Position numbers and translations under genes: made by a program | Notes under the pieces: model-generated | The model's input: only the letters and a program-made list of their open reading frames with translations | What the model was told of the DNA's origin: nothing | The model's database searches: none | Assembly (NCBI GenBank): GCA_030762935.1 | Contig: CM060900.1 | Coordinates: forward strand, 108,528,620-108,592,619 | Origin: Hymenopus coronatus | Taxonomy: Eukaryota; Arthropoda; Insecta; Mantodea; Hymenopodidae | DNA: 64,000 bases | Direction: 5' to 3' | In this document: piece after piece, positions 11,945 through 22,625 of the stretch | Position numbering within the stretch: the stretch's first letter is position 1 | How the letters are laid out: each line of letters begins with the position of its first letter

Positions 11945-12265
11945 TGTTGTGGCCGATCGATTGGTCCTCACCAAACCGGCTCGGGTTCCTTCTCAGGGGA
12001 CCACCTGTGGGATTAGTGGCGTCTGGGCGAGTTTTCTTCGTGTTCTGCGGTTTCTCCGTCATTCGTTCTACTACATGCTCCAGAATCTTATTTTCTTTCA
12101 CCCACTTTACCGTCATTTTCCATTATCTTCCTCACTTTCATAACGGGCCGATCACCCACCTTGGCTTCTCTCTGATCCAGAGTCCGTCTACTCGCATCTG
12201 ACCCCAGCCGTTGTTCGTAAGTCCTGGGGAAGGGAGCATAAGTCCTCCAAACAAGGAGGGTGAAG
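11945..12265 (+). mobile_element. tRNA-derived SINE, family A, degraded
   Basis: It matches the family A layout at 25485-25830: a worn head (gtggccgatcgattggtc), then gggattagtggcgtctgggc, ctgcggtttctcc, gggccgatcac and taagtcctgggg, ending near aaggagggtgaag. The divergence makes it an older copy, and the terminal duplication cannot be read. Confidence 0.7.
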
Positions 12266-12640
12266 AGCGAAAGTAGAAGAAAGTAAGGAACAAAAACCTT
12301 AACCAGGCAACTTGATCCAAAAGTAACTGAAACCACGCCAGTAGTTCACAGGCAAAAACCTAGTGATTTTTGAAACTCCGAAATCACCGAAAGTAATCCA
12401 AATTTATGAAGAGCTGGTTTGTGTACACGATAACCTAATTGCTATAACTCCCTAAGGTTTATATCTTAAGCTTTTAAGTTACAAAATTATATCACCTATA
12501 AGCTTTTGTTATGTAAATTGAGTCACGTGTTGTAATGAGCGCGGCGTTTAAAGTTTTGGACTACATTCATCATCAACCACTGACCCTTAGAGGGAATGTA
12601 AATCTTCTCTGAGCAACATGGCTCCGAGGCAACGCTTTGA
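12266..12640. other. Unassigned sequence
   Basis: About 375 bases between two SINEs, with nothing recognisable. Confidence 0.5.
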
Positions 12641-12850
12641 GCCGGGTGGCTCAGTTGGTTAGGCGCTGGCATTTCGAACACAAGGTCGCGGGTTCAAACC
12701 CGGCCCAGACCGATGGCTTTTAAGTGTTCTTAAAAGCAACAGCTACATGTCACTAGATTTATTGGCATATTAATTAACGGGCGAATTTTCGGTACACCGG
12801 TGGCGCTGATATGATCCTGGAAATTGATAGTGTCGTTAACAAACAAAATA
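12641..12850 (+). mobile_element. tRNA-derived SINE, family B
   Basis: The head at 12641-12711 looks like a full tRNA-length module: A box gtggctcagttggttaggcg, B box gggttcaaaccc. The body contains gatggctttt, tgttcttaaaagc and ggcatattaa, and ends at gtcgttaacaaa. A second copy with the same head and body is at 15475-15692. The head resembles a tRNA but is joined to a conserved body, so it is a SINE and not a lone tRNA gene. Confidence 0.85.
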
Positions 12851-12872
12851 TTTTTTTTAATCCGCGGTAAAA

Positions 12873-13160
12873 AAAAAAAGAGGCTCGCATTCCGGAGGCC
12901 CGGAGTTCCATTCGCTTGCCGCACTAACCATGGGTTTTTCTGGTTTTCCCTGGTTGTGAAGGCGATTCCTGCGGTGGCGTATTCTACTTCGGATTTCCTC
13001 TCATGTCTCAGATTGACTCCGGGGCTAACTGACGGACAAATAGCGCAGAAGTCTGAGTTCTGGAATGGCTTCTCATCCCTGCCTGTTAGAAGCCTTTCGT
13101 GCCTTCTCTACCGGTTCGAATTTTTCCCGATCCCGCTAGAGCAAAGCATCTGACCACCCC
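12873..13160 (+). mobile_element. Possible SINE, tRNA-like head lost
   Basis: The start has ggctcgcattccggaggccc, the form taken by the anticodon-to-B-box part of many arthropod tRNA-derived SINEs. It is followed by ctggttttccctggttgtga, a conserved body motif of such elements. No second copy is clear in the window. Support is moderate to weak. Confidence 0.4.
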
Positions 13161-13479
13161 TACAGTGTCTTGGAGGGGGCACATCTCAGCAAAGTGAACA
13201 TGAAAGCGGCAGCTGAGTGGGTGGTCGCGCCTGGAATTGTTAGGGAACTCTGTGCGCCTCTGTTGACCGCGCCGGCCTGTCCTGCGGCCCATACGTCCTC
13301 TGGGGTTCCTCAACCTCATCCTGGCTGTATGTACAGAAGAACTGCTGGGTCGAACTGCTAGGCAATTTGTGACCCCGTACTGAGCTTTACCCATAGGACT
13401 CGAGTATGAAGCTTGTATTGGTCAGTGTCTTCCATGTGCTGCCGCTCTCAGGTTCGCTTTGCTATGTGAGTCAGTGCAG
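13161..13479. other. Unassigned G+C-richer sequence
   Basis: Locally G+C-richer than the surroundings. The 102-residue minus-strand frame at 13086-13394 has no recognisable domain. Confidence 0.45.
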
Positions 13480-13830
13480 TTGGAGACTTTGGGATGCATA
13501 ATAACACAAGAAGTGTGACGCGACGGTAACCGGAAGATTTGGAACGTGATTCTGGATTTTTCCAGAAGCTTCTTTTTCCTCAAGCTTCCAGAAAGTATTG
13601 TGACGTTTTCTAGCTATAAAAGGAGGTAGAATTGCAAGCTGGTGCGTGTAGTAAACTGTAGCGAGCCGTGAATGACTGGCGTATTAGCGCGCAGTAGCAT
13701 GCAAGAGGTCAATTGCCTGCGCGTCATAACGTCGAGTGAAATATTTGTAGCAGTGAATGAATGACTTTATTTTTAACCAATTTTTATGTTAATAAAGGCA
13801 TTTGTTACAGTATTGTGAATGTGCCTTGCC
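13480..13830 (+). promoter_or_regulatory. LTR-like promoter module, copy 1
   Basis: Related to 13960-14270 and 60480-60830. It contains tgtgacgcgacggtaaccgg, then inverted GAA/TTC boxes (ccagaagcttct and gcttccagaaag) that resemble heat-shock elements, then tgacgttttctagc and a TATA box tataaaagg at 13615-13623. A possible poly(A) signal, aataaag, lies near 13790. This order (U3 boxes, TATA, then AATAAA) is that of an LTR. No LTR-element coding sequence is attached, so a solo or relic LTR is likely. Confidence 0.5.
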
Positions 13831-13959
13831 GGCCCGTAGTCGCCGCACGTATTTTAGCTGTTTGCTTTGGAAAGCATGTATGTGTTCGGTCGGCTTCCTC
13901 CAAGTAGCGGCACTCACTGTCGCAGAGACTGTAATTTAGTACGTTAAGAGCGGTGGCAC

Positions 13960-14270
13960 TACCACAAAGCCTTGTAATGCGACACCTGGGCGCAACAGAC
14001 ACATGCGAGAATGTTCGCCTTTTCTGGAATCTTCTGTTGACGTCATCGACAGCTCTAAAAGAAACAACTGTAAGTCAGGCTAGTCAGCTTTGAAAATCAG
14101 TTCACATTGTGGAAAGTTGCGTCGAAGCGACGAGACAAATACTGCATTACGTCGAAGTGACGACAGAAGATTTTGCTGAAGCGCTGTTGTCACAGCAACA
14201 TAATAAAGACAGTTGTATTTGGCTTTGAGTAATAAAGAGACTTTGTTACTGTATCTACATAACCTATCAA
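13960..14270 (+). promoter_or_regulatory. LTR-like promoter module, copy 2
   Basis: It shares tgcgacacctgggcgcaaca, ttttctggaatcttctg and ttgacgtcatc with the copy at 60480-60830. A TATA-like tctaaaag is at 14054-14061, and gtcagc with its A at 14086 follows about 32 bp downstream, the expected TATA-to-initiator distance. Poly(A)-type aataaag motifs occur near 14200-14240. It lies about 470 bp from copy 1 in the same orientation. Confidence 0.5.
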
Positions 14271-14602
14271 TGTGGATTCAATTGGACTCCACAAAAAAGA
14301 TAAAAACATATATAATCATAATTTTAAAATTACATATTGAGTATTAATATTTAAACAATGTGAAGTGATAAATAATGTGTATAATCTGAAACTCTTACTT
14401 GCATTATTTTATACAGAATCTACCAAATTATCTGTTGTGTGATGTGATACGTTTGGCTGGCGAGTTGAGTAGTCTCTACCATTTTTGGCAATAAAATGAT
14501 CATGATTATTTTGCAGCTTGGCACAATATACACTAAAACCTTAAAACAAGCACGTAAATAAACACAATAAGCTCAAAATGGCACCAATATTGATATTATT
14601 AG
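14271..14602. other. Unassigned A+T-rich sequence
   Basis: Nothing recognisable. Confidence 0.5.
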
Positions 14603-15244
14603 TAGAGTTCGGTTTTGAGTGCCGAAGCGCAAGTAGGAACACAGAGAGCAGTCAACGGTATAAACAGAGGGTGGTGGGGAGGGGTTTGTAGCGTAAACAT
14701 GCACATGTTGAAGTATAGTCTGTTCCAAAAGCAGCTCATTATATGTATCATTCTAGTTCATAAAATAACACAATAAAACAATTATTTCATAATATAGTAG
14801 TAAATAGTAGTAGTAATTAGTAAATAAAAATGCCTTTTACTTTTACAAATAAAGGTATAAAGCTTGATACATAAAATTCAAGATAATAATGTGCCGAGCT
14901 TTGAAAAGCGCAAGAATATAAATCAACAAAACTTACTCAGAATTCGATGCGCTAAATTACAAGATGCATCTTTACTGTTGCGAAAAAGTTCTCCTCCTGT
15001 CAGTCAAAATATGTTTGTATCATCCACAAGTTTGTTTAATGTCAAAGCCTACCCTTTCGTATTTTCGACATTTTTCAATTTCCACTCTCTTTCAGTGTTC
15101 ACTTGATTTGTCTACTAGCAAGAACTGAACGAGGCCAGGCAGTGAACAATATTATATAGTGCAACACGTTTTGAAACGGGTTGCAGAGACCACGCTTACT
15201 GTCTACCTCAGTCAGGCAATTTGATGACCCCGGACCGAGCTCTA
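14603..15244 (-). mobile_element. TA-flanked MITE, copy 1
   Basis: A 642 bp element bounded by tagagttcggttttgag and the inverted partner ccccggaccgagctcta. The ends read TA-GAGYTCGG, consistent with a TA target and imperfect terminal inverted repeats of the Tc1/mariner type. Internal sequence matches the inverted copy at 16448-17090 and the copy at 40031-40681. No transposase is encoded; the 80-residue frame at 14864-15106 is not conserved between copies. Confidence 0.85.
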
Positions 15245-15474
15245 ATTGTCAGTAGGTAACGATAAGCATTGAGTAGGCATAACCGTTTGTTTATTCATTT
15301 ATCACTTAAAACACAGTCTCACGTGACAGAAGGGTACAGCAATATCAGATATTCATAACCATATATTAAGTTTACTAATTTCACTATTCTCTTAATGATG
15401 TGTAGCCTATAAGCATTTCTTGAAAGTTTTACTTTACGGTTATTAAGTATTATTATGATCATAACTTATTTATG
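15245..15474. other. Unassigned sequence
   Basis: Nothing recognisable between the MITE and the next SINE. Confidence 0.5.
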
Positions 15475-15692
15475 TCGGTCTGTGTGGCTCAGTTGGTTAG
15501 GTACTGGCTTTCTGATCCCAAGATTACGGGTTCAAAACCGGCCCAGATTGATGGCTTTTGAGTGTGCTTAAAAGCGACAACCCCTTGTCAGTAGATCTAC
15601 TGGCATGTTCAAGAACTCCTGCGGGAGGAAATTCCCGCACAACGGCGGCGTGGATATGATACTGGCAATTGACAACGTCGTTAACAAAGGAA
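15475..15692 (+). mobile_element. tRNA-derived SINE, family B
   Basis: Second copy of the element at 12641-12850: A box gtggctcagttggttaggta, B box gggttcaaaacc, then gatggcttttgagtgtgctt and the end gtcgttaacaaagg. It keeps the 3' box with cccgcacaacggcg, which in the other copy reads ttttcggtacaccgg. Confidence 0.85.
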
Positions 15693-16447
15693 ATGTTTTT
15701 AGGTTATTATCAATTTTTAAATTTGTTTAACCCACCCAGATTGATTTTTTGCCTACATTGAATCTTTTATGTGTTATCGTTAAACGAGATTTCTAGATAT
15801 CCGTTCTTAATGGTTTAATATTTTGTGTTTGTTTTAAATCCCGTTGATTTTCACTTTTTTCTCGCAATTGCTTGTAAAGAGTATGTAATTTTAAGTCCAG
15901 CAACATAGCGTCCAGTTGTTAAACATTAGATTATCTCTGTTCCCTTAGTATACCAACGGATTTGTGTAATGTAGTTATTTCTGCAAAGGTTTGTCTCGAT
16001 TAAAATGAAGTACATATATTTATTTATTTCTGCTAAACTATTAACAAGTGAATATGACTGGTGTTCAGTCCTGGCATTTTACCAGTCATCTCATGTTTTA
16101 AAATAATGCCTTAATCTAGTTAGTTGTCTCATTTGTAATTTGCTCTTTAACTCTGTTAACAGTCCACATCCATTTGTTTTCAGTTTGTTAAAATAATATT
16201 CTACTTTCCTATAATCTTTATGGGACATTTTAGTTACAGCCATACTTCTCTCTAAACTAAACCATTACCGATTGATGTATTCTTTTCTCCAAATTTCAGT
16301 TCCTTTGCATTTAAATATTATGTTCCAGATCTTCATTTCCACTACATGTAGAACATTGGATTTGTGGAGTGCCCATCGTTAGATCTTTCAACCTCCATAT
16401 TCCTGTACTCACCCATTCAATGCCTTCTCGCTCCTCTTTGTTATCTC
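15693..16447. other. Unassigned sequence
   Basis: About 750 bases, A+T-rich, without a recognised repeat or gene. Confidence 0.5.
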
Positions 16448-17090
16448 TAGAGCTCGGTCCGGGGTCACGAAACTGCCTGATTAAGTTTCAGTGCACACAG
16501 AGTATAACTGTAACGTGATGGAGTAGGCGTGGTCTCTACAGCCCGTTTTAAAACGTGTTGCACTATCCAGCATTGCTCATTGCTTGGCCTCGTTCAGTTC
16601 CTGCTAGTAAATATAACGGTGTACAATGAAAGAGAGCCCAGATTGAAAAATGTCTAAAATACGAAAGAGCAGCGTTCTACCCTGAATAAACTTGTGAGTG
16701 ATTCAAACACATTTGAGTGATAGGAGGAGAGCCTTTTCTTTTGATACAGTAAAGATGATTCTTGTAATTTAGTGCAATGAATTCTGAGTGAGTTTGATTG
16801 ATTAATGTTCATTGACTTTTCAAATATCTGCACATTACTATACGGATTTTTTTTATCAAGCTTTAAATTTCTATTTGTAAAAGTACAAGTGTTTTATTTA
16901 CTAATCGTGTTATAAAATAATTATTGTTTTAGTGTGGTAATCTATGAATTAAAACGATGCGTATGTTAATACATGTAATGAACTACTTTTGGAATAGATT
17001 ATACCTCAACGTGTGCACGTTTACGCTACAAACCCCTCTCCGCTAGCCTCTCTTTATACCGCAGACTGATCTGTGTGTTCACAACCCAGC
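16448..17090 (+). mobile_element. TA-flanked MITE, copy 2
   Basis: It starts tagagctcggtccggggtca and matches copy 3 (40031-40681) along its length, including cctgattaagtttc, cagcccgtttt and tacgctacaaacccctct. The last roughly 30 bases with the right inverted end are lost or changed after caacccagc. It is inverted relative to copy 1, giving a 0.64 kb inverted pair about 1.2 kb apart. Confidence 0.85.
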
Positions 17091-17406
17091 TTCGTATGTC
17101 TATATATTTTCCCTTCCCGATGAATCTTTCACCGTTATATAGAATACTAAAGATCGCTGTTCGCGTACCTCACTAAACATTTTTTGTATTTCTATACCCT
17201 CAAATCCCCTTCTTGCTGATTTCCAGAAATTTTCACATTGTTTTCTCTTCTCCATATCTCCCCTTACCCATTACTTTCCAAGTTATTTCTTAGACAATTT
17301 ACCCATCAATTATTATTTAAGCTTTTCTCTTGTTGTGCTAGACACAGTTTTAACACATTTCTGTCTTATAAGTTCAAGATTATATACCGGAAATGAAATA
17401 TAGAGA
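17091..17406. other. Unassigned sequence
   Basis: Nothing recognisable. Confidence 0.5.
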
Positions 17407-18118
17407 AAAAATCAAATGTGTTCCATTCACATGACATTCTCTGGTTGCTCCACAAACAACTTTTTAACAAGCTAATCAAGATAAACATTAATAGAGTTGG
17501 TGTTATCACTTGCTTCTTTGTAAGTTGAAGGGAAATAAGGGAATGCACAGTTAAAGCGATACGCGTATCCTTTAAAAACCAATCGCTAGGTGAAACAAAT
17601 GAATTAGATACTTTTGCTTGCTAGGAGTAAACAAACGCGATGAAAAGAAAGATGACTTCCCGTTTGAGAAATGTTTGAGTAGCTTAAAATTCAAATCAAT
17701 AACTCGGAATATCTGGAAGTCGGTTAACTCTGCAAAAAACGTATATGACATAAATTGTGCGTTTCAACGATCTACATATATTATTGTTATTAATTTTTTT
17801 GTGTAGTAGGTGTTTGTTTATCTCTTAGGTTTATCAGTCATACATAAGTCATCCAGAATGGAGAGGTCTTCAGAGGCTATTCCCAGATAACTCAAGAAAT
17901 ACATTTCGTTCGTCATGAACATATCTTAAACATATGACATTTTAAAAAACATCATTGGAGCCATTTTTCAGAAAATAAAAAAAAATCGAATATTCCATGT
18001 AAAGGAGTTGGCGTTTGGGGGAACTTTCTTGAAAACCTTCGTGTCGCATCCATGGAAGATTCTGAACGTACACACCAAGTTTGGTGTTTAACCGACTTTT
18101 CGTTTTTGAGCTATACTG
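17407..18118 (+). mobile_element. Repeat H, 5' and central part
   Basis: It begins caaatgtgttccattcacat and contains the gctaatcaagataaacatta, cttcagaggctattcccag and cttcgtgtcgcatccatgg blocks, ending in the CA tract. It continues at 18451-18615 after a SINE. Confidence 0.85.

Positions 18119-18175
<57 letters not shown>
18119..18175. repeat. (CA)n microsatellite inside repeat H
   Basis: About 55 bases of pure CA. Several other repeat H copies have a shorter CA-rich stretch at the same internal position, so the tract belongs to the element and has expanded here. Confidence 0.95.
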
Positions 18176-18177
<2 letters not shown>

Positions 18178-18179
<2 letters not shown>

Positions 18180-18450
18180 CGCCCTCCGTGGTGTAAAGGT
18201 TACCATGCTAATTTCATATACCTAAGGTCGCGGATTCAAACGCGGAGGAGGAGATGGATATTTTCGGGCGTAAAAATCCATAGCATGGTTTCCTTCGGAA
18301 GGGAAGTAAAGCCGTTGGTCCCGTGTCGTAGATTTACGGTCACGTAAAAAAACTCAAGCCTGAGCAAAATTAAGTGGTCTTTCACGCCCAGTATAGAATG
18401 GGATGCTGAGAACCACAGCAGTTAAAGAGGGCCCATAAATAAAACGCCAT
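18178..18450 (+). mobile_element. tRNA-derived SINE, family E, complete copy
   Basis: The head gccctccgtggtgtaaaggt (A box) and gcggattcaaacgcg (B box) is followed by a body with gatggatattttcgggcgta, acggtcacgtaaaa, aagtggtctttcacgcc and gaaccacagcagttaaagag. Copies on the minus strand lie at 21215-21499 and 27914-28134, and a 3' fragment is at 6262-6356. This copy landed in the CA tract of a repeat H copy and splits it. Confidence 0.88.
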
Positions 18451-18615
18451 TTCTTTTAACATACACACACACACACACAGGCACATGGGCATGTTTTTAA
18501 AATGCTTTTTTGTATTCAGGGTCTCAAAACATGTATTTCCGGTGAAATATTGGTATTGAAATACCTTCTCTATCCACTAAGTACATGGTATATACCTGCT
18601 AGAGAAAGTAATAAA
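18451..18615 (+). mobile_element. Repeat H, 3' end after SINE interruption
   Basis: It resumes at the CA stretch, then aacatgtatttccggtgaaa, and ends with the hairpin region and gctagagaaagtaa. With 17407-18118 it forms one full element. Confidence 0.8.
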
Positions 18616-18936
18616 CTTACGTAATAATGAGTTATGGTATATACCCAGTCGATAGAGAGTAGAGAGAGTCATGTGAATGTAAAGCATCAGATTTAGTTTT
18701 TACTGTGCTCACTATACTGTCTCGGCGTGCGTTAGACTGGTAGTGGATCAACCAAGTTCGTTTGTGTGCAGGGCCTTCACTAGGGGCTCATCTTCTCACG
18801 GTGGGCGCAGTAATGACGCACCTTTGATATTAAAGGGCAGCCAAGGTTCAGCAGAATAATTGGAAGGAACACGTACCTGATTCGTAAAAGTGGGGTTTCT
18901 GCTTTCAAATACCCCCCTTCCTCAGCATGTAGCGTG
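18616..18936. other. Unassigned sequence
   Basis: Nothing recognisable up to the outer limit of the palindrome. Confidence 0.45.
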
Positions 18937-18980
18937 CCCTGACAAGCGAGCATTCTCATGGGGCGGATAAAAATGTGATT

Positions 18981-19860
18981 GTTACTTTCTCTACACGTAC
19001 TATGTACATAGTGTATACAGAAGCTATTGCACTCCAGCCAAAAATTCTATTTTACCGCAAATATATGTTTTAGGGTCCCCTGTATCAAAAAAAGAGCATT
19101 TTCAGAAAAAGGTCCGTATGAGTGTATTCCTCCGTGTGTCCGTGTGCCTGTGAACACGATAATTCAAAAACGAAAATTCGGTAAAGCACCAAACTGTGTA
19201 TTTAAGTTTAGTATCTTTCAGGGATGCGACACGAAGATTTTGAGAAAAATCCACCCACTCCAAACTACCCTTTACATGGAACTTTTTTCTAAAATTTTTA
19301 TTTTCTCTAAAATGGCTCTAACGATTTTGATTAAAATATCGTATATTAAAGATATTTACCTGAAAAATAAAATGTATATCTTGAATTTTCTGGGAGTAGG
19401 CTCTGCAGACTACTTTATTCTGGATGAACTTTACGGAATTTGGGCATAACTGCTAAACCGTAAGAGGTGGACAAAAACTTACCGCACAAAAAATATAGAA
19501 CACGTTAAAACACAATTTATGTTATATCCATTTTTTAGATGGAGTTGATCGTTTTTTTTTTTTTTTTAGATATTCCTTGCTTTTGGTTTCAGCTTTAAAA
19601 ACTTACACTTTTCTCATAGGGGAATTTGTCTACTCCTGTCCATACAAACAAAGGAACTTCAGCCTCATAGCAACCAGCTTTTGACTATCACTTTAACCCA
19701 TGGTACTCCCTTATTTCACTTCTACTTACAAGGAAGTAATAAGACTATTTCTGCTAATTTTTTCTCGATTAGCATGAAGTAAATAGAAGCATAAGCTTTT
19801 TAGCAATAATTTTTACCAGAGATGTAAAGAAAGCCATGTGAATGGAACACATCAGATTTT
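18981..19860 (-). mobile_element. Repeat H, near-complete copy
   Basis: It runs from gttactttctctacacgtac and the palindrome tactatgtacatagtgta through ggatgcgacacgaagatttt to aatggaacacatcagatttt. The other palindrome arm (21720-21745) preserves the uninterrupted target, so both junctions can be read. An open frame of 140 codons at 19027-19449 runs along the plus strand, which is the element's bottom strand. Confidence 0.9.
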
Positions 19861-20189
19861 TTCTTCTTGCAACATGTTTGTAATGTCAAAACAAGTGCAT
19901 ATACAAAATTTTATAACGTGAGTGCGAGTTATTTACATATTAATCAGAGCGGGGAAGGGGATGGCGTTTGGTTTCATGTGAGAAGAAATCAAATTTCTTA
20001 CCGTAATTGAAGCTTCTCGGGAGTACTACACATCTGCAAATGCAATTATTATTCCTGAACATATACCCTGCAGTAATGGTATCCCACAAAAAAGTGTATA
20101 AAACATAATTTCACTGTACACCATCCACACCCAATAACTGCCACTTTTTCGCATTTATCACGGTGGCTGCTGGCTGAACTTTCAGAAAA

Positions 20190-21130
20190 ATCTGATGTGT
20201 TACACTCACATGACTTTCTCTAGCTACTCAGCAAACAAACTTCTTACAAAGGATAATTATTCCTTCAACACCATGCTAATCGAGATAAACATTAGTAGAA
20301 TTTAATACTTAGGTCCTTATAAGTAGAATGGAACCAAGGGAATGCACTATGATGAGTGATAGTCAAATGTTTTTAAAGCTATCATTAAGCGATTGTCATT
20401 GCAAATCTCTTTTTTGCTTGGCCAGGAATAGAACAAAAGAAAAACGGCCACTTACATCTGAGAAAAGCATAAGTACCTTACAATTGAAAGGATAAGAAAA
20501 AATATCTTGGAAACGGTTACTTCCACAACAAAAATGCAAAAGGCATAAAAGGTGTGTTTTGACGAGATCTAAATTTTTTGAAAAGCAAGGTTTTGTCTAT
20601 TTCTTATGGTTTACTAGTTATACCAAATTAAGCAAAATTCATCCAGAATAAATCGGTCTTTAGAAGGTATTCCCAGAAAGTTCAAGTTATACATTTTATT
20701 TTTAGTAGAAATGGCTTTAATATGTGGTATTTTAATCAAAATCGTTATAGCCATTTTTAAGAAAAACAACATTTTCAAAAATTGTTCCATGTAAAGGGTA
20801 GTTAGGGGAGGGGAAATTTTCTTGAAAATCTTCGTGTCGCATACTTGGAAGTTACCAAACTTAAATACCAAGTTAGGTATTTAACCAAATTTTCGTTTAT
20901 GAGTTATGCTGTCCACAGACACACACACAGACACACACACATACACACATACACACACACACACACACACACAGGGACCTGTTACTGAATATGCTTTTTT
21001 TGGATTAAGGGGGTCCTAAAACATGTACTTCCGGTGAAATCTCAACATCAAATTTTTGGGTGGAATGCAATACTTCTCTATCCCTATGTACATTGTACAA
21101 ACGGTGCTAGAGAAAGTTTAAAAAAAAAAT
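20190..21130 (+). mobile_element. Repeat H, near-complete copy at palindrome centre
   Basis: It begins tctgatgtgttacactcaca and ends gctagagaaagtttaaaa. It has the CA-rich block at about 20918-20972 and the tcttcgtgtcgcatacttgg block. It is slightly longer than other copies because of the CA expansion. Confidence 0.88.
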
Positions 21131-21214
21131 CCAAAACACAACGGATTATTGCTTTAAGAATTTGAAAGGACTATGTGATAAAAATAAAAAAGGTGGCAGT
21201 TAAAATGAAATGAC

Positions 21215-21499
21215 GTTTTATTTATGGACGCTCTTTAACTGCTATGGTTCTCCGCGTCTCATTCTATACGGGGCGTGAAAGACAGCTTTTGAGTTTGCTC
21301 AGAGGCCTCTCTATTAGGATTGCGGTTCTTTTATGTGCCATAAATCTAACGCGGGAACCACGGCTTTGCTTCCCTTCCGTAGGAAGCCATGCTAAGGACT
21401 TTTACGCCCGAAAAAATCCATCGTCCTCCGCCGGGTTTGAATCCGCGACCTTGGGTATATGAAGTTAGCATGGTAACCATTACACCACGGAGGGCGACA
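21215..21499 (-). mobile_element. tRNA-derived SINE, family E, complete copy
   Basis: The minus-strand head at the right end (gccctccgtggtgtaatgg and the complement of gtttgaatccgcgacc) is followed leftwards by the body and the 3' end at ttttatttatggacgctctt. It matches 18178-18450 in the opposite orientation. Confidence 0.88.
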
Positions 21500-21775
21500 C
21501 ACTTTTTTGTGGTATACCATTACTACAGGAATAATAACCGCATTTGGTGATGTGAAGTACCTACTCCCGAGAAGCTTCAATTACGGTAAGAAATTTGATT
21601 TTTTTCACAAGCCAAGCGTCACCACCTCCCCCGCTCTTATTTATATGTAAATAACCCTCGAAGTAATTTGCGTTATACAAATTTGTATAAGTACTTGTTT
21701 TGACATTACAAACATGTTGGAGGAAAATAAATCACATTTTTATCTGCCCCTTGAGAATGTATGCTTGTGAGAGGT

Positions 21776-22109
21776 CCTTTTTCACATCTGTTATGTAGTA
21801 ACAACAATTCTATTCGCGTAATTCAATATATTTTATGCCGGTGATAAGTAAATACACCATGTAGATATATTATGCATTAAGATAAGCGCTTAAGGCAATG
21901 CATCGGTAAAATGTGGTAAAAAATTAAACTTTTCGATTTTAAAATGTTTGTATTCTCATTATAAAATACTTATAACTTCTACTTTGATGCTATACAGTTG
22001 GGTTTTAACATAACCATTTTTAAAGCCATATGTGCCTATTTAATTGTCCCTGTAGCTTTTATGAAAGCACTGCACTGAACTTGAAATTCCATTTTCTCAG
22101 ATTTTCTTT
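21776..22109. other. Unassigned sequence
   Basis: Nothing recognisable. Confidence 0.5.
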
Positions 22110-22625
22110 TTACCTTCTCTAGCACATGTGTACACAGTAGATACCGAAAGCATTGTATTCCACCCAAAAGGATGCGAAATGAAGATTTTCAACCACATCC
22201 CCCGACACCAAACTATCCTTTAAATGTAACAATTTTCGAAAGGTTTGATTTTCTCAAAAATGGATCTAACGATGTTAATCAAAATCCGTATATTAAAGAT
22301 ATTTACATGAAAATAAAATGTATTCCTTGAATTTCCTGCAAATAGCTTCTGAATAACTGTTCATCTTGGATTAAATTTTCTGAAATTTGTATAACTGCTA
22401 AACCGTAAGAAATAGACAAAAACTTACTAGACAAAAAATATAGATCTTGTTAAAACCTAAAATGTATGTCATACATTTTTGTTGTAAAGTTGACCGTTTC
22501 CGAGACCATCTGTGTAACTTTTCTCAAACGGGGTCACCTTTCTCTTCATTTCTTTTGTTTTACTGGCAATGCAAAACGATCTGAACTTCAAATGTTCACA
22601 TATCGACCAGCCATTAAAAGATCTG
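22110..22625 (-). mobile_element. Repeat H, internally deleted copy
   Basis: The hairpin end (ccttctctagcacatgtgta) is followed by an early jump to aaaaggatgcgaaatgaaga, so about 150 bp of the CA-containing block is missing. It then keeps the order through aacgatgttaatcaaaatcc to ttcacatatcgaccagcc. Confidence 0.75.

Larger units (their letters stand above)
18937..21775. repeat. Large interrupted palindrome (inverted repeat)
   Basis: Sequence at 18937-18980 plus 19861-20165 is the reverse complement of 21170-21214 plus 21500-21775. Shared blocks include aatttcttaccgtaattgaa, gaagcttctcgggagta, catgtttgtaatgtcaaaac and ccacaaaaaagtg. Without later insertions, each arm would be about 350-380 bp with little spacer. 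A repeat H copy splits the left arm (18981-19860), another lies at the centre (20190-21130), and a family E SINE splits the right arm (21215-21499). Outer limits are where the arms stop matching. Confidence 0.85.

Noticed and set aside
12641..12711. A tRNA gene with A and B boxes
   Set aside because: The same head is joined to the same body at 15475-15692, so it is a SINE.
13086..13394. Arg-rich 102-residue protein on the minus strand
   Set aside because: Chance frame in locally G+C-rich DNA; no recognisable domain.
18942..18976. CRISPR-like array in the inverted repeats
   Set aside because: The repeats are dispersed, long and eukaryotic in character; there are no regular short repeats with unique spacers.
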